Counted from the stretch's first letter, positions 10,701-19,089 are shown. The stretch is 64,000 nt of DNA from Burkholderiales bacterium (GCA_016213325.1 JACRAY010000031.1:1-64000); one strand, 5' to 3'. The notes: a model not told the origin generated them from the letters alone. Numbers and translations: made by a program.

Positions 10701-11039
10701 TCAGGCCGGCAAGCGCGACTCCATCCACTTCTTCAGCTTCGATGCTTCGGCGTGCACGGCCTGCAGGGCCTGCAGCATCTGTGGCGTGAGGTTGGTCGCC
10801 GATTGGCCCTGCTGCAGCGCACGGTCCGCCGCCTTCTCCAGCTGGTTCACGCTGTGCCGCATCTTCGTGTCGTCTTCCACCGAGCTGGCCTCCTGCTGGG
10901 CCTGCCGCGCGCGGGTGTGCAACAGCTCCATGGCTTCGTGCAGGGCCGGCTGGGCCTGCTGCGCCTGCATGGCCCGCCGGGCTTCGTCGGTGCACGCTTC
11001 CACGCGGTCGATGCAATGCTTGAGGTCTTGCGAGATCAT
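10701..11039 (-). CDS. Small all-helical hypothetical protein
   Basis: 112 residues, hydrophilic and rich in Ala, Gln and Glu, predicted almost entirely helical. A His-Cys segment near the N-terminus (LKHCIDRVEACTDEARRA) suggests a four-helix bundle resembling DUF326/ferritin-like small proteins, but the cysteine count is too low for that family. A good upstream AAAGGAG supports the ATG at 11039. It converges with the flavoprotein gene, 2 bp apart. Function unknown. Confidence 0.75.
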   Translation of the reverse strand: MISQDLKHCIDRVEACTDEARRAMQAQQAQPALHEAMELLHTRARQAQQEASSVEDDTKMRHSVNQLEKAADRALQQGQSATNLTPQMLQALQAVHAEASKLKKWMESRLPA

Positions 11040-11162
11040 CCGGGACTCCTTTCAAGCGGCTGCATCCATTACAGTTGCCCGGCAGCGGGGGCTGCGCAGG
11101 CGCGCGCGCAACGGGCCTGTCGGTCCCTCGCCGACAAGGGGGACTCGAGAGGGAACATCCGC

Positions 11163-12305
11163 ATGCAAAGCTCTACGTTGGTTCGCGGCCTGGCCGCTGG
11201 CGTGCTGGCGCTTTCCGGCCTGCAGCCGGTGGCCGCCCAGGCACCGGCCGCGCCCGTCACCGACGGCCACAATGCCTACGTGTTCGGCGCCAGCGTCAAG
11301 CCGTCGGGCCCGGTGCAAGGCGACTTCACCGCCGCCGGTGGGCGGGTGGTGGTGGACCAGGCCGTGTCGGGCGACGTGTTCGCCGCCGGCAGCACGGTCG
11401 ATATCCGCGCCGCGGTCGGCGACGACGTGCGGGCCACGGCCGGCGACATCAACATCGACGCGGCAGTGGGTGGCGAGCTGGTGGCTGCCGGCGGCGCCCT
11501 GACCATCGGCCGCAATGGCTCGATCGCGCGCGACGTGATGGCGTTCGCGGGCAAGGTCACGCTGGACGGCAAGGTCGGCGGCCGCTTCGAGGCGCACGCC
11601 GAGCGGGTGGTGATCGACGGCGCCATCAAGGGTGACGTGGTGCTGGAGGCCGAGCACATCGAGCTGGGCCCGCTGGCGCGCATCGACGGCAAGCTGAGCT
11701 ATGCGTCCAACTCCACGTTCGAGCGCGCCGACGGCGCGGTGGTAACGGGCGGCGTCACGCGCCAGGAGACGAAGGAGAGCAAGCGCAAGGCAGAAAGCCG
11801 CGAGTCGCGCGGCAAGGGCTGGACAGGCGCGCTGTTCACCTTTCTGGGGCTGCTCGCCGCCGCCGCACTGCTGCAACTGGTGGCACCGGCCTTCACGTCG
11901 CGTGCGGCACAGCGCATCGGGCAGGTGCCGTGGCCGGTGGCGGGCATCGGCGTTGCTGCGCTCATCGGCACGCCGGTGGCCGCGGTGGTGCTGTGCATCA
12001 CCCTCATCGGCATCCCGTTCGCGCTCATCCTGCTGATGCTGTACCCGCTGCTGATGCTGTTCGGCTTTCTCACCGGCGCGTTCTTCCTGGCCGACCGCCT
12101 GCCCGGTGCGCTGCGCCGCTCGCCACCCGAGTCGCTCGGCGTGCTGATGGCCTATGTGGCCGTCACGCTGCTGCTGGTGCTGCTGCTGGGTCGCGTCCCG
12201 GTGGTCGGCGGCTTCCTCATCGCGGCCCTCATGCTGCTGGGCATGGGCGCCTTTTCGATGGAGCTGTACGCACGCTGGCGCGCGCGACCGGCCCGCGCGG
12301 CCTAG
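11163..12305 (+). CDS. Exported/membrane protein with bactofilin-like repeat domain and C-terminal TM helices
   Basis: 380 residues. A signal peptide (about 1-26, ending VAAQA) leads into a glycine- and valine-rich domain of short repeating beta turns (VSGDVFAAGSTVDI, VGDDVRATAGDINI, VGGELVAAGGALTI and on), like polymer-forming bactofilin repeats. A charged linker (KESKRKAESRES) precedes four or five hydrophobic helices. So the beta-helix part should be periplasmic and tethered by the membrane domain; bactofilins themselves are cytosolic, so this is a related but distinct architecture. The start follows GAGAGGGA. Its TAG shares CTAG with the DUF3500 gene stop. Confidence 0.82.
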   Translation: MQSSTLVRGLAAGVLALSGLQPVAAQAPAAPVTDGHNAYVFGASVKPSGPVQGDFTAAGGRVVVDQAVSGDVFAAGSTVDIRAAVGDDVRATAGDINIDAAVGGELVAAGGALTIGRNGSIARDVMAFAGKVTLDGKVGGRFEAHAERVVIDGAIKGDVVLEAEHIELGPLARIDGKLSYASNSTFERADGAVVTGGVTRQETKESKRKAESRESRGKGWTGALFTFLGLLAAAALLQLVAPAFTSRAAQRIGQVPWPVAGIGVAALIGTPVAAVVLCITLIGIPFALILLMLYPLLMLFGFLTGAFFLADRLPGALRRSPPESLGVLMAYVAVTLLLVLLLGRVPVVGGFLIAALMLLGMGAFSMELYARWRARPARAA

Positions 12306-13354
12306 TTGTGGCGGTGCGGCGTGCCGCGCGCGCGCCGGTAGTGGTCGCCCAGCACGTCGCGGCCCCAGTCGCCGGCGAAGTCGCGCCACACGCTGTGCAC
12401 GTGGTTGCCGCCGGAGTTGTCCCATTCGATGAGGAAGCCCGCACCCTGGATGCGCCAGTAGTGCGGCTGGCCGCGCTCCTGCGAGCCGGCCCAGCCGAAG
12501 CGCAGCGTTGCCAGGCCGCCGGCGCGCACGCGCTCCAGCCGCTGTTGCGCAATCGACGGCTCGGCCACCGACGCGAAAGCCTCGACGATGCGCAGCAGCA
12601 AGGCTTGCGCCGCCGTGTCCATCTCGCCGAACGCGATGCCCGCCGGCTCCAGCGGCGAGAGCTGGTCCGCGTTGCGCGTGACGATGTCGCCGAAGGGCTG
12701 CGCGCTGAACACGGCGCGCTGGCGCAGTGGCGCGCTCAGAGCGGCCAGCAGCGCGTACGCGCGGTCTTCCTCGTCGCCCAGTGCGCGCTGGCCCTTGCGC
12801 GGGCCGTTGCGCACGTCGCGCGGCACGGTGGCCGGGTTGGCGCCCAGGAATTGCGGGAGCGACGACGCCACCTGCCCCGAGGCCAGCGTGAAGTGCAGCG
12901 AGAGGTGGTGCCCTTCGATGCGCCAGCCCCACGGGCCCGCATCGGGCGAGCCGAAGATCGCGAACGCGTAGTTCTCGGGGTCGCGCGAAAAGCCGAAGGT
13001 CTCGATCTCGCGCAGCGCGATCTCCAGCGCGATGACGGCGCGTACTTTCACCAGCCCCGGCTCGGACAGCGCCGCCGCCAGCAGCCGCTGGCTCGCCTGC
13101 CGCTGCGCGGCGCCCATGTCCTTCAGCGCGATGCCGCCGCGGCTGCGCGGGGTGTAGTGCCAGTCGCTGCGCGCCTCCAGCGTCAGGGGCTGCAGCAGTT
13201 GCACGCGCTGGGCCTGCGGCGTGGCTTCGGCCAGTGCGCGGGCGGCGGTGGTCATGGCTTGTGCGGCGCGCGAAGTATCGGCTGCTCCGGCCGGCAGGGC
13301 CACGCAGATGGCCGTGGCAGCAAGGGCTCTCACCAAGGCTTGCATCGAGGGCAT
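12302..13354 (-). CDS. DUF3500 secreted protein
   Basis: 350 residues with a signal peptide (about 1-24, LPAGAA). The body matches DUF3500: SDWHYTPRSRGGIALKDM near residue 63, GWRIEGHHLSLHFT, and HYWRIQGAGFLIEWDNSG with a final HVHSVWRDF. Several conserved histidines (EGHHLSLH, NHVHS) suggest metal or redox chemistry, but the family has no known activity. Monocistronic; the stop overlaps the converging membrane-protein gene. Confidence 0.87.
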   Translation of the reverse strand: MPSMQALVRALAATAICVALPAGAADTSRAAQAMTTAARALAEATPQAQRVQLLQPLTLEARSDWHYTPRSRGGIALKDMGAAQRQASQRLLAAALSEPGLVKVRAVIALEIALREIETFGFSRDPENYAFAIFGSPDAGPWGWRIEGHHLSLHFTLASGQVASSLPQFLGANPATVPRDVRNGPRKGQRALGDEEDRAYALLAALSAPLRQRAVFSAQPFGDIVTRNADQLSPLEPAGIAFGEMDTAAQALLLRIVEAFASVAEPSIAQQRLERVRAGGLATLRFGWAGSQERGQPHYWRIQGAGFLIEWDNSGGNHVHSVWRDFAGDWGRDVLGDHYRRARGTPHRHN

Positions 13355-13366
13355 GTGACCTCCGCG

Positions 13367-13690
13367 CTATTGGACCAGGAGCCAAGCCGGAATGTCACGC
13401 TCGGCGTGAAGGACCCGCCACACGTCGACCCCGGCCTGCGTCTCGAAGTAGAACACGAGGAAGGGGAATCGCGACAGCCGCCAGCAGCGCAGGCCCGGGA
13501 TGTCGAGGGCCTGGCCCCAGCGCAGGGAGCCAGTGCCGGGATGCCGCGCAATGTGCGCATTGGCTGCCTGGAGCGCATCGATGAAGCCGAGCGCAACTTC
13601 GGGGCCGGCTTCCTCCAGGTACCATTCGATCGCAGCATCGGCGTCGGCTACGGCCAGGGCGCGCAGGACGACCTGCCGGGTCGCAGGCAC
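13367..13690 (-). CDS. ParE/RelE-family toxin
   Basis: 107 residues. AIEWYLEEAGPEVALGFIDAL, HPGTGS, RCWRLSRFPFLVFYF and DVWRVLHAERD are typical of the ParE branch of RelE/ParE toxins (gyrase inhibitors in studied cases). It starts 3 bp after the ParD-like gene, which fits a two-gene autoregulated operon. No inactivating change is visible. Confidence 0.88.
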   Translation of the reverse strand: MPATRQVVLRALAVADADAAIEWYLEEAGPEVALGFIDALQAANAHIARHPGTGSLRWGQALDIPGLRCWRLSRFPFLVFYFETQAGVDVWRVLHAERDIPAWLLVQ

Positions 13691-13693
13691 GAT

Positions 13694-13969
13694 TCAGCGC
13701 GCCGAACGTTTCCTGGGCGACGCGGCGCGCTTTGCCGCAGACCGGGCGTTGACCCTGGCGCGCAAGCCGTCGAAGTACGCTGCATCGGGTTCAGCGGCAA
13801 CAGGGGCAGTCGCTCCTGCGAGCAGCAGCGCTCGCAGGCTCTCGCGATCCTGCTCCTTGCGGATCAGGTCGCGAACGTACTCGCTGCTCGTGCCGTATCC
13901 CCGGGCTGCCACCTGTTCGTCCACGAAGGCCTTCATGCCTTCGGGCAGGGAGATGTTCATGGTCGCCAT
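13694..13969 (-). CDS. ParD-family antitoxin
   Basis: 91 residues. The N-terminal ribbon-helix-helix (MATMNISLPEGMKAFVDEQV, then YGTSSEYVRDLIRKEQD) should bind DNA as a dimer; the C-terminal tail (FDGLRARVNARSAAKRA) would wrap the toxin. I chose the ATG at 13969 because the upstream in-frame ATG at 14005 lies inside the operator palindrome and adds residues foreign to the family. It precedes the ParE gene. Confidence 0.88.
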   Translation of the reverse strand: MATMNISLPEGMKAFVDEQVAARGYGTSSEYVRDLIRKEQDRESLRALLLAGATAPVAAEPDAAYFDGLRARVNARSAAKRAASPRKRSAR

Positions 13970-13985
13970 GGCAACGATACTAAGT

Positions 13986-14008
13986 AATTTGCCAAATTTT
14001 GGCAAATT
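13986..14008. promoter_or_regulatory. Perfect palindromic operator of the ParDE pair
   Basis: AATTTGCCAAA (13986-13996), a single T, and TTTGGCAAATT (13998-14008): 11-bp arms with no mismatch, strikingly AT-rich for this DNA, 17 bp upstream of the ParD-like start. It is the expected size and place for a ribbon-helix-helix autoregulatory site. It also lies 7 bp from the 3' end of the RidA gene (stop at 14016). Confidence 0.75.
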
Positions 14009-14015
14009 TGGAGAT

Positions 14016-14402
14016 TCAGGCGCGCGACGTCAGGACCCCGACGGCCTCCACCTCCACCTTCAAGCCAAAATGCAGCGGCCCCACCGGCACCACCGCGCGC
14101 GCCGGGCGCGCAGCGCCGGCCCATTTCGCGTAGACGGCATTGAAGGCCGGCCAGTTGTCGATGGTGTCCACGTACACGCGCACCTGCACCAGCCGGTCCA
14201 CGCTGCTGCCGCTGGCCTCGAGGATGGCGCGCAGGTTCGCCAGCACCTGCTCGGCCTGCTGTTCGAACGGCGCGTCGACCAGCTTCACGCCTTCGGGCGT
14301 GATGGGCAGCTGGCCCGAAACGAACACGAAGCCGTTGGCGACGGCAGCGTGGCTGTAGTGGCCGCCGGGCCTGGCTACGGTATCGGGGTCCAGGAAGTTC
14401 AT
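14016..14402 (-). CDS. RidA-family protein (enamine/imine deaminase or relative)
   Basis: 128 residues. YjgF/YER057c/UK114 fold: GFVFVSGQLPITPEG, QAEQVLANLRAILEASGSS, VRVYVDTIDNWPAFNAVYAKW and PARAVVPVGPLHFGLKVEVE, with the conserved arginine in PARA. RidA hydrolyses reactive enamines from PLP enzymes. It starts 1 bp after the D-threonine-aldolase-like gene stop, which fits clearing a 2-aminoacrylate-type intermediate from that enzyme. The start at 14402 follows GGATGGTG; M-D-G-D upstream (14414) is a less likely alternative. Confidence 0.9.
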   Translation of the reverse strand: MNFLDPDTVARPGGHYSHAAVANGFVFVSGQLPITPEGVKLVDAPFEQQAEQVLANLRAILEASGSSVDRLVQVRVYVDTIDNWPAFNAVYAKWAGAARPARAVVPVGPLHFGLKVEVEAVGVLTSRA

Positions 14403-14403
14403 G

Positions 14404-15528
14404 TCACCATCCATAAAAGCGCGGCCAGGCCTCGACGCTGCCGTCCCCGGCCACCGCAAGGTACTCGGGAAACTGCGCACCGGTTGCGCACGCGTGGTTG
14501 GGCAGGATGCGCAGCTGCGTGCCCACCGGAAACTTCTGCGCAATGCCCGTGTCGACGGCACCTGCGCGCGACAGGATGCCGTGCTCCTGGTTGGCGTCGC
14601 TGAGCACGTAGCCTTCGAGCACGCGCCCGTCGGCATCGCACACCTGCCCATAGCCGTAGTCGTGCTTCTGGCTGCCGGTGCCGCGGTCTCGGCTCATCGC
14701 CATCCAGCCGGCGTCGACGATGGCCCAGCCCTTGTCGGGCTGGTGGCCGATGACGGTGGTGAGGACGCCCAGTGCGATGTCGTCCAGCGTGCAGACGCCG
14801 ACGTTCGCCATGACGAGGTCGAAGAACACGTAGACCCCCGCGCGCACCTCGGTCACACCCGCCAGCGACCGGGCCGACAGCGCCGTCGGCGTCGAGCCCA
14901 CGCTGACGATCGGGCAGGGCAGGCCGGCGGCGCGCAGCCGCTCGGCAGCGCGCACGCAGCCCGCGCGCTCCTGTTCGGCCATCGCCTCCAGCGCCTCGGG
15001 TGTGTCGAGCTCGTAGCTGGCGCCTGCATGCGTCATCACGCCGGCGAGTGCGCAGCCGCCGTCGGCCAGCGCGCGCCCCACCTCGAGCAGCGTGTCGCTC
15101 TCTGGCTGGACGCCCGCGCGATGGCCGTCGGTGTCCACCTCGATCAGCACCTCGAAGCGCTCGCCGTGTTCACGCCCGAAAGCCGCGATGGCGCGCGCCG
15201 CATCCGCGCTGTCGACCAGCAGCTGCAAGCGGCACCCCTGGCGGCGCAGCGCCAGTGCCTGCGGCAGCTTGGGCGCCACCATGCCCACGGCGTACAGGAT
15301 GTCGTCGAACCCGGCGGCGAAGAACTCCGAGGCTTCCTTCAAGGTCGACACGGTGATGCCCTGCGCGCCGGCCGCGCGTTGCGCGCGCGCCACCGGCAGG
15401 CACTTGGCGGTCTTCACGTGCGGCCGGAACTTCACGCCCAGTGCATCCATGCGCGATTGCATGCGCTCGATATTGCGCTGCATGCGGCCCAGGTGGATCA
15501 CCGCGGCAGGTGTGGCTGGCGTCTGCAT
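14404..15528 (-). CDS. D-threonine aldolase / D-serine dehydratase-like PLP enzyme
   Basis: 374 residues. Alanine-racemase-type barrel with the PLP lysine in RPHVKTAK (Lys39) and VSVGSTPT phosphate-loop region, then a D-serine dehydratase-like C-terminal domain with the metal-binding pair in LPNHACAT (His345, Cys347). Family members cleave D-3-hydroxy amino acids to glycine plus an aldehyde, or dehydrate D-serine. The start at 15528 gives the family N-terminus (MQTPATPAAVIHLGRMQRNI). In operon with RidA; divergent from the ketopantoate-reductase-like gene (34 bp gap). Confidence 0.9.
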   Translation of the reverse strand: MQTPATPAAVIHLGRMQRNIERMQSRMDALGVKFRPHVKTAKCLPVARAQRAAGAQGITVSTLKEASEFFAAGFDDILYAVGMVAPKLPQALALRRQGCRLQLLVDSADAARAIAAFGREHGERFEVLIEVDTDGHRAGVQPESDTLLEVGRALADGGCALAGVMTHAGASYELDTPEALEAMAEQERAGCVRAAERLRAAGLPCPIVSVGSTPTALSARSLAGVTEVRAGVYVFFDLVMANVGVCTLDDIALGVLTTVIGHQPDKGWAIVDAGWMAMSRDRGTGSQKHDYGYGQVCDADGRVLEGYVLSDANQEHGILSRAGAVDTGIAQKFPVGTQLRILPNHACATGAQFPEYLAVAGDGSVEAWPRFYGW

Positions 15529-15562
15529 GGGCCATACTGTAGTGGTTGGACGGAGGTCTCCC

Positions 15563-16486
15563 ATGAAGATCGCGGTCATCGGCGCCGGCGGCGTCGGCGG
15601 GTGTTTCGGTGCGTGGCTCGCGCAGGCCGGCCACGACGTGCAATTCCTCGCGCGCGGGCGGCACCTGGCGGCCATGCGCGAGGCCGGCCTGCGCATCGAC
15701 AGCCCGGGCAAGCCCTGCGTGATCGAGCGGCCCGACGCCACGGACGACCCGGCCCAACTCGTCCGCGCCGACATCGTGCTGGTCTGCACCAAGCTCTGGG
15801 ACCTGGCGGACACGGCCGTGCAGCTGCGCCATGCGGTCGGTGCCGGCACGGCTGTGGTGCCGCTGCAAAACGGCGTGGACGCGGCCGACACCCTGGGCCA
15901 GTCCATCCCACGCGAAAACGTGGCTGCCGGCGTCGCCTACATCTCGGCCGTGATCAGCGAGCCGGGTACCGTCCGGCAGACCGGCGCGCTGGCAACCTTG
16001 CGTGTCGGCGCGTTGCATTCCGCACAGCAGCCCGTGCTCCAGCAGTTCGTGCAGGCGTGCACGGCCGCGGGCTTTGCGTCGGACCTCGCGCCCGACGCGC
16101 AGCGCATGGTGTGGGAGAAGTTCATTGCGCTGAACGCGCTGTCGGGCGTGACCGCCCTGACGCGCCAGACCGTCGGCCAGGTCCGCGGCGATTCGGACCT
16201 GCGAGCCGTGCACGACGCGTCGATCGGTGAGGCTGCCGCGCTGGCGCGCCTGAGCGGCGTGGCCTTGCCGGACGGCTTCGAAGCCGGCCTGTGCGCGCGG
16301 CTGGATACCTTTCCGGCGGACATGCGCGCCTCGATGGCGCATGACCTGCTGGCCGGGCGGCGGCTCGAAGCGCCGTGGTTGTGCGGGGCGGTGGTGCGAC
16401 GCGCTGCCGCCATCGGCCTGCCAGTGCCGGTGAACGCGACGATCTGGGCGGCGCTGAAGCCCTTTGTCGACGGTGAACGGCCTTAA
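15563..16486 (+). CDS. 2-dehydropantoate 2-reductase family protein (ApbA/PanE-like)
   Basis: 307 residues. N-terminal Rossmann fold with GAGGVGGCFGAWLA (7-20) and VPLQNGVDAAD; C-terminal helical domain with VWEKFIALNALSG, the region of the catalytic lysine. NADPH-dependent reduction of ketopantoate to pantoate is the textbook reaction, but betaproteobacteria usually carry several paralogues, so the true substrate is uncertain. The start follows CGGAGG. Confidence 0.87.
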   Translation: MKIAVIGAGGVGGCFGAWLAQAGHDVQFLARGRHLAAMREAGLRIDSPGKPCVIERPDATDDPAQLVRADIVLVCTKLWDLADTAVQLRHAVGAGTAVVPLQNGVDAADTLGQSIPRENVAAGVAYISAVISEPGTVRQTGALATLRVGALHSAQQPVLQQFVQACTAAGFASDLAPDAQRMVWEKFIALNALSGVTALTRQTVGQVRGDSDLRAVHDASIGEAAALARLSGVALPDGFEAGLCARLDTFPADMRASMAHDLLAGRRLEAPWLCGAVVRRAAAIGLPVPVNATIWAALKPFVDGERP

Positions 16487-16513
16487 GAGCTTTTCGCCAC
16501 CGTTGAGTCTGGG

Positions 16514-16528
16514 TCCCGTCCTACGGGA
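16514..16528 (+). terminator. Possible weak hairpin terminator
   Basis: TCCCGT-CCT-ACGGGA, 6-bp perfect stem with a 3-base loop, 27 bp past the PanE-family stop. No T-run follows, so termination is uncertain. Confidence 0.3.
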
Positions 16529-16564
16529 GAGGCGCCACACGCTGCCTTAGCCTCAGCGGCTGAG

Positions 16565-17839
16565 ATGTACATCCACAAGAAGATCCTGGTGCTCTATGCG
16601 CTGGGTGCGCTGCTGCTGGGCCTGCTGGTCGTCAACTTCACCGTCGGCGAGAAGAAAGTCGAGCGCGACATCCCGCACCTGTACGGCGCCGAAGAGCCGC
16701 AGTTCCTGCGCTCCATGGGCCTGCTGGTCGGCCCGTCCATCCTCGACGGCAACAAGGCCACCGAGCTCATCAATGGCGACGCGATCTTTCCCGCGATGCT
16801 GGATGCGATCCGCGGCGCGCAGCGCTCGGTGCTGTTCGAGACCTACATCTACTGGTCGGGCGAGGTCGGCGAGCAGTTCGCCGAGGCGCTGGCCGAACGG
16901 GCGCGCGCCGGTGTGCGCGTGCACGTGCTGGTCGACTGGGTAGGCAGCGCGAAGATGGACGCGTCGCTCATCGACCGGATGAAGCAGGCCGGCGTGGAGG
17001 TGGAGAAGTACCGGCCGCTGCGCTGGTACAACCTGGGCCGCCTGAACAACCGCACGCACCGCAAGCTGCTGGTGGTGGACGGACGCGTCGGTTTCACCGG
17101 CGGCGTGGGCATCGCGCAGGAGTGGACCGGCAACGCGCAGGACCCGCAGCACTGGCGCGACTCGCACTTCCGCATCGAAGGCCCGGTGGTCGCGCAGATG
17201 CAGAGCGTCATGCTCGACAACTGGGTCAAGACCAAGGGAGCGGTGCTGCACGGGCCCGAGTACTTTCCGCCGCTGGAACCCGTGGGCACGCAGAAGGCGC
17301 AGATGTTCTCCAGCTCGCCCTCGGGCGGCAGCGAAAGCATGCTGATGATGTACCTGCTGGCGATCACGGCGGCGAAGCAGTCGATCGACCTGTCGAGCGC
17401 CTACTTCGTGCCCGACGCCATCACGCGCCGGGCGCTGGCCCAGGCCGTCGCGCGCGGTGTCAGGGTGCGCATCATCCTGCCCGGCGAGCACATCGACGCC
17501 GAGACGGTGCGGCGCGCCTCGCGCGGCCTGTGGGGCGACCTGCTGGAAGCGGGCGTGGAGATCTACGAGTACCAGCCCACCATGTACCACTGCAAGGTGA
17601 TGATCGTGGACGGCTTCATGACCTCGGTGGGCTCCACCAACTTCGACGTGCGCTCGTTCCGGCTGAACGACGAGGCCAACCTGAATGTGTACGACGCTGG
17701 CTTCGCCCGGCGGCAGGTACGGGTGTTCGAGGAGGACCTGAAGCGGTCGCGCCGCATCACGCTCCAGCAGTGGCTGGCGCGCCCCTGGAGCGAGAAGCTG
17801 CACGAGCACACGGTGGCGCTCTTGAGAGCCTTCCTGTAG
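16565..17839 (+). CDS. Cardiolipin synthase-type phospholipase D family protein (ClsB-like)
   Basis: 424 residues. An N-terminal membrane helix (about 6-24) precedes two HKD catalytic motifs: RTHRKLLVVDG (His165, Lys167, Asp172) and MYHCKVMIVDG near residue 340, followed by GSTNFDVRSF. This is the standard two-HKD phosphatidyltransferase layout, joining phosphatidyl groups on the inner membrane. Length fits ClsB/ClsC-like enzymes. The next gene encodes another membrane protein 112 bp downstream. Confidence 0.9.
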   Translation: MYIHKKILVLYALGALLLGLLVVNFTVGEKKVERDIPHLYGAEEPQFLRSMGLLVGPSILDGNKATELINGDAIFPAMLDAIRGAQRSVLFETYIYWSGEVGEQFAEALAERARAGVRVHVLVDWVGSAKMDASLIDRMKQAGVEVEKYRPLRWYNLGRLNNRTHRKLLVVDGRVGFTGGVGIAQEWTGNAQDPQHWRDSHFRIEGPVVAQMQSVMLDNWVKTKGAVLHGPEYFPPLEPVGTQKAQMFSSSPSGGSESMLMMYLLAITAAKQSIDLSSAYFVPDAITRRALAQAVARGVRVRIILPGEHIDAETVRRASRGLWGDLLEAGVEIYEYQPTMYHCKVMIVDGFMTSVGSTNFDVRSFRLNDEANLNVYDAGFARRQVRVFEEDLKRSRRITLQQWLARPWSEKLHEHTVALLRAFL

Positions 17840-17852
17840 GCGGCAAGGGTCG

Positions 17853-17876
17853 GGGTGCCGGACTTGACCGGCATCC
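17853..17876 (+). terminator. Hairpin terminator candidate after the cardiolipin synthase gene
   Basis: GGGTGCCGG (17853-17861), 6-base loop, CCGGCATCC (17868-17876): 9-bp stem with one G-T pair, 13 bp past the stop. There is no T-tract, as is common in such GC-rich genomes. Confidence 0.4.
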
Positions 17877-17951
17877 ATCGCGCCGTGAACCTACCTTGCC
17901 CTTGAGTTGCCACCGACAGGAGAGGCGCCGGCCCACGCCCAATATGCAGGC

Positions 17952-18602
17952 ATGAAAGCCCAGGCCACCTTCCGCCCCCAGACTGCCGGCGAAGAGATTG
18001 CCAATTCGCTGAGCCATGCGCTGGGCGCCGCTTTCGCTGCCATCTTCAGCCCCCAGCTGCTGGACAACGCTTACCGCGCCAGCACCGTGTCGGGCATTGC
18101 CGCCACCGTGTACTGCGCCTCGATGATCCTGCTGTTCTCGATCTCGGCCGCCTACCACTGGCTGCCGCAGGGCGACACCAAGAACGTGCTGCGCCGGCTC
18201 GACCATGCGGCCATCTTCCTCTTCATTGCCGGCACCTATACGCCCTTCATGCTCGGCAGCCTGGCCGAGGAGGGCGGGTACTGGATCCTGGCGCTGGTGT
18301 GGCTGGTCGCGACGGTGGGCACGGTGGCCAAGTGCGCCAACCGGCTGACGCACCCGGTGATCTCCACGGTGCTCTACATGGGCCTCGGCTGGGCCGCCAT
18401 CTTCATCCTCGAGCCGCTGATGGCCAACATCCCTTCAGGCGGCGTGGCGCTGATCTTCACCGGCGGCGCGCTCTACACGCTGGGCGCCATCGTCTTCCAC
18501 TTCGACGGGAAGTACCGCTACGCGCACTTCGTGTGGCACCTGCTGGTGCTGGGCGCCAGCGGCTGCCACTTCGTCGCGGTGCTGCGCTACGTGGTGGCCT
18601 GA
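17952..18602 (+). CDS. Hemolysin III / PAQR family membrane protein (YqfA-like)
   Basis: 216 residues, about seven hydrophobic helices. Seen: EEIANSLSHALGA at the N-terminus, SAAYHWLP, RRLDHAAIFLFIAGTYTP, and VWHLLVLGASGCHF. The His and Asp residues in LSHA, RLDHA and WHLL are the metal-binding set of PAQR/hemolysin III proteins, thought to act as zinc-dependent hydrolases in membranes. Physiological role in bacteria is unclear. Confidence 0.88.
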   Translation: MKAQATFRPQTAGEEIANSLSHALGAAFAAIFSPQLLDNAYRASTVSGIAATVYCASMILLFSISAAYHWLPQGDTKNVLRRLDHAAIFLFIAGTYTPFMLGSLAEEGGYWILALVWLVATVGTVAKCANRLTHPVISTVLYMGLGWAAIFILEPLMANIPSGGVALIFTGGALYTLGAIVFHFDGKYRYAHFVWHLLVLGASGCHFVAVLRYVVA

Positions 18603-18642
18603 GGCCCACCGGAATCCTCGCTAGAACGTCCAGGAGACAACC

Positions 18643-18876
18643 ATGGCAGATGAAGCAGACCTCGCCTTCGATTCCGAGCAGCGCCACCTGTCGCTGGCCC
18701 TGGCTGCGCAGCGCCGCCGCGCCGGCGGCTTCAGCGCCACTGGTTCGTGCCACCACTGCGGCAATGCCGAAGGCATGGGGCAACGCCTGTTCTGCGACGC
18801 CGACTGCGCGGCGGATTGGGAGTACCAGGACTCGCTGAAGCGCAAGCTGGGGCTCGCCGAGCCACCGGTGCACTGA
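18643..18876 (+). CDS. Small zinc-ribbon-like protein
   Basis: 77 residues. Cysteines in CHHCGN and CDADCAADWEYQD form a CxxC...CxxxC zinc knuckle of the kind found in small 'DUF2116-like' proteins; the rest is charged helix. A strong CAGGAG precedes the ATG. Function unknown; possibly co-transcribed with the PAQR gene 40 bp upstream. Confidence 0.75.
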   Translation: MADEADLAFDSEQRHLSLALAAQRRRAGGFSATGSCHHCGNAEGMGQRLFCDADCAADWEYQDSLKRKLGLAEPPVH

Positions 18877-18879
18877 CCC

Positions 18880-19005
18880 TCAGCGCGCCGCCGCCGGGAA
18901 AGCCGGCAGCTTCGGCATGGCGCGCGGGTCGTGCTGGATGATGAAGGTCGCGTTCAGGTTCTTCTGCATCTGCCGGATGCGCTCGATGGACGCGCGCACT
19001 CCAGG
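18880..19005 (-). pseudogene. 3' remnant of a metallo-beta-lactamase-fold hydrolase gene
   Basis: Reading leftward from 19005, the frame encodes ASIERIRQMQKNLNAT, FIIQHDPRAMPKLPAFP and AAAR before a TGA at 18880-18882. This matches the C-terminal end of MBL-fold hydrolases (lactonase-like), whose final motif is QHDPRD...LPAFP. An in-frame TGA lies at 19006-19008 and the catalytic HxHxDH part is absent, so only about 40 codons survive. The 19006-19089 remainder shows nothing I can assign. Confidence 0.6.
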
Positions 19006-19089
19006 TCAAGTGGGCGTAGTCGCAATCGCACAAACACGTGCTGGCTGCGCCGACGCTTCAGCCACGCGCGCCCTGCCCACCATCGGCGC

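Noticed and set aside
9225..12305. 1026-codon plus frame over the flavoprotein and bactofilin-like genes
   Set aside because: It fuses the end of the membrane protein frame to a shadow of the flavoprotein gene in another frame; only the part from 11163 is real.
11052..13385. 777-codon minus frame across two genes
   Set aside because: No family signal; both strands here already carry well-supported proteins.
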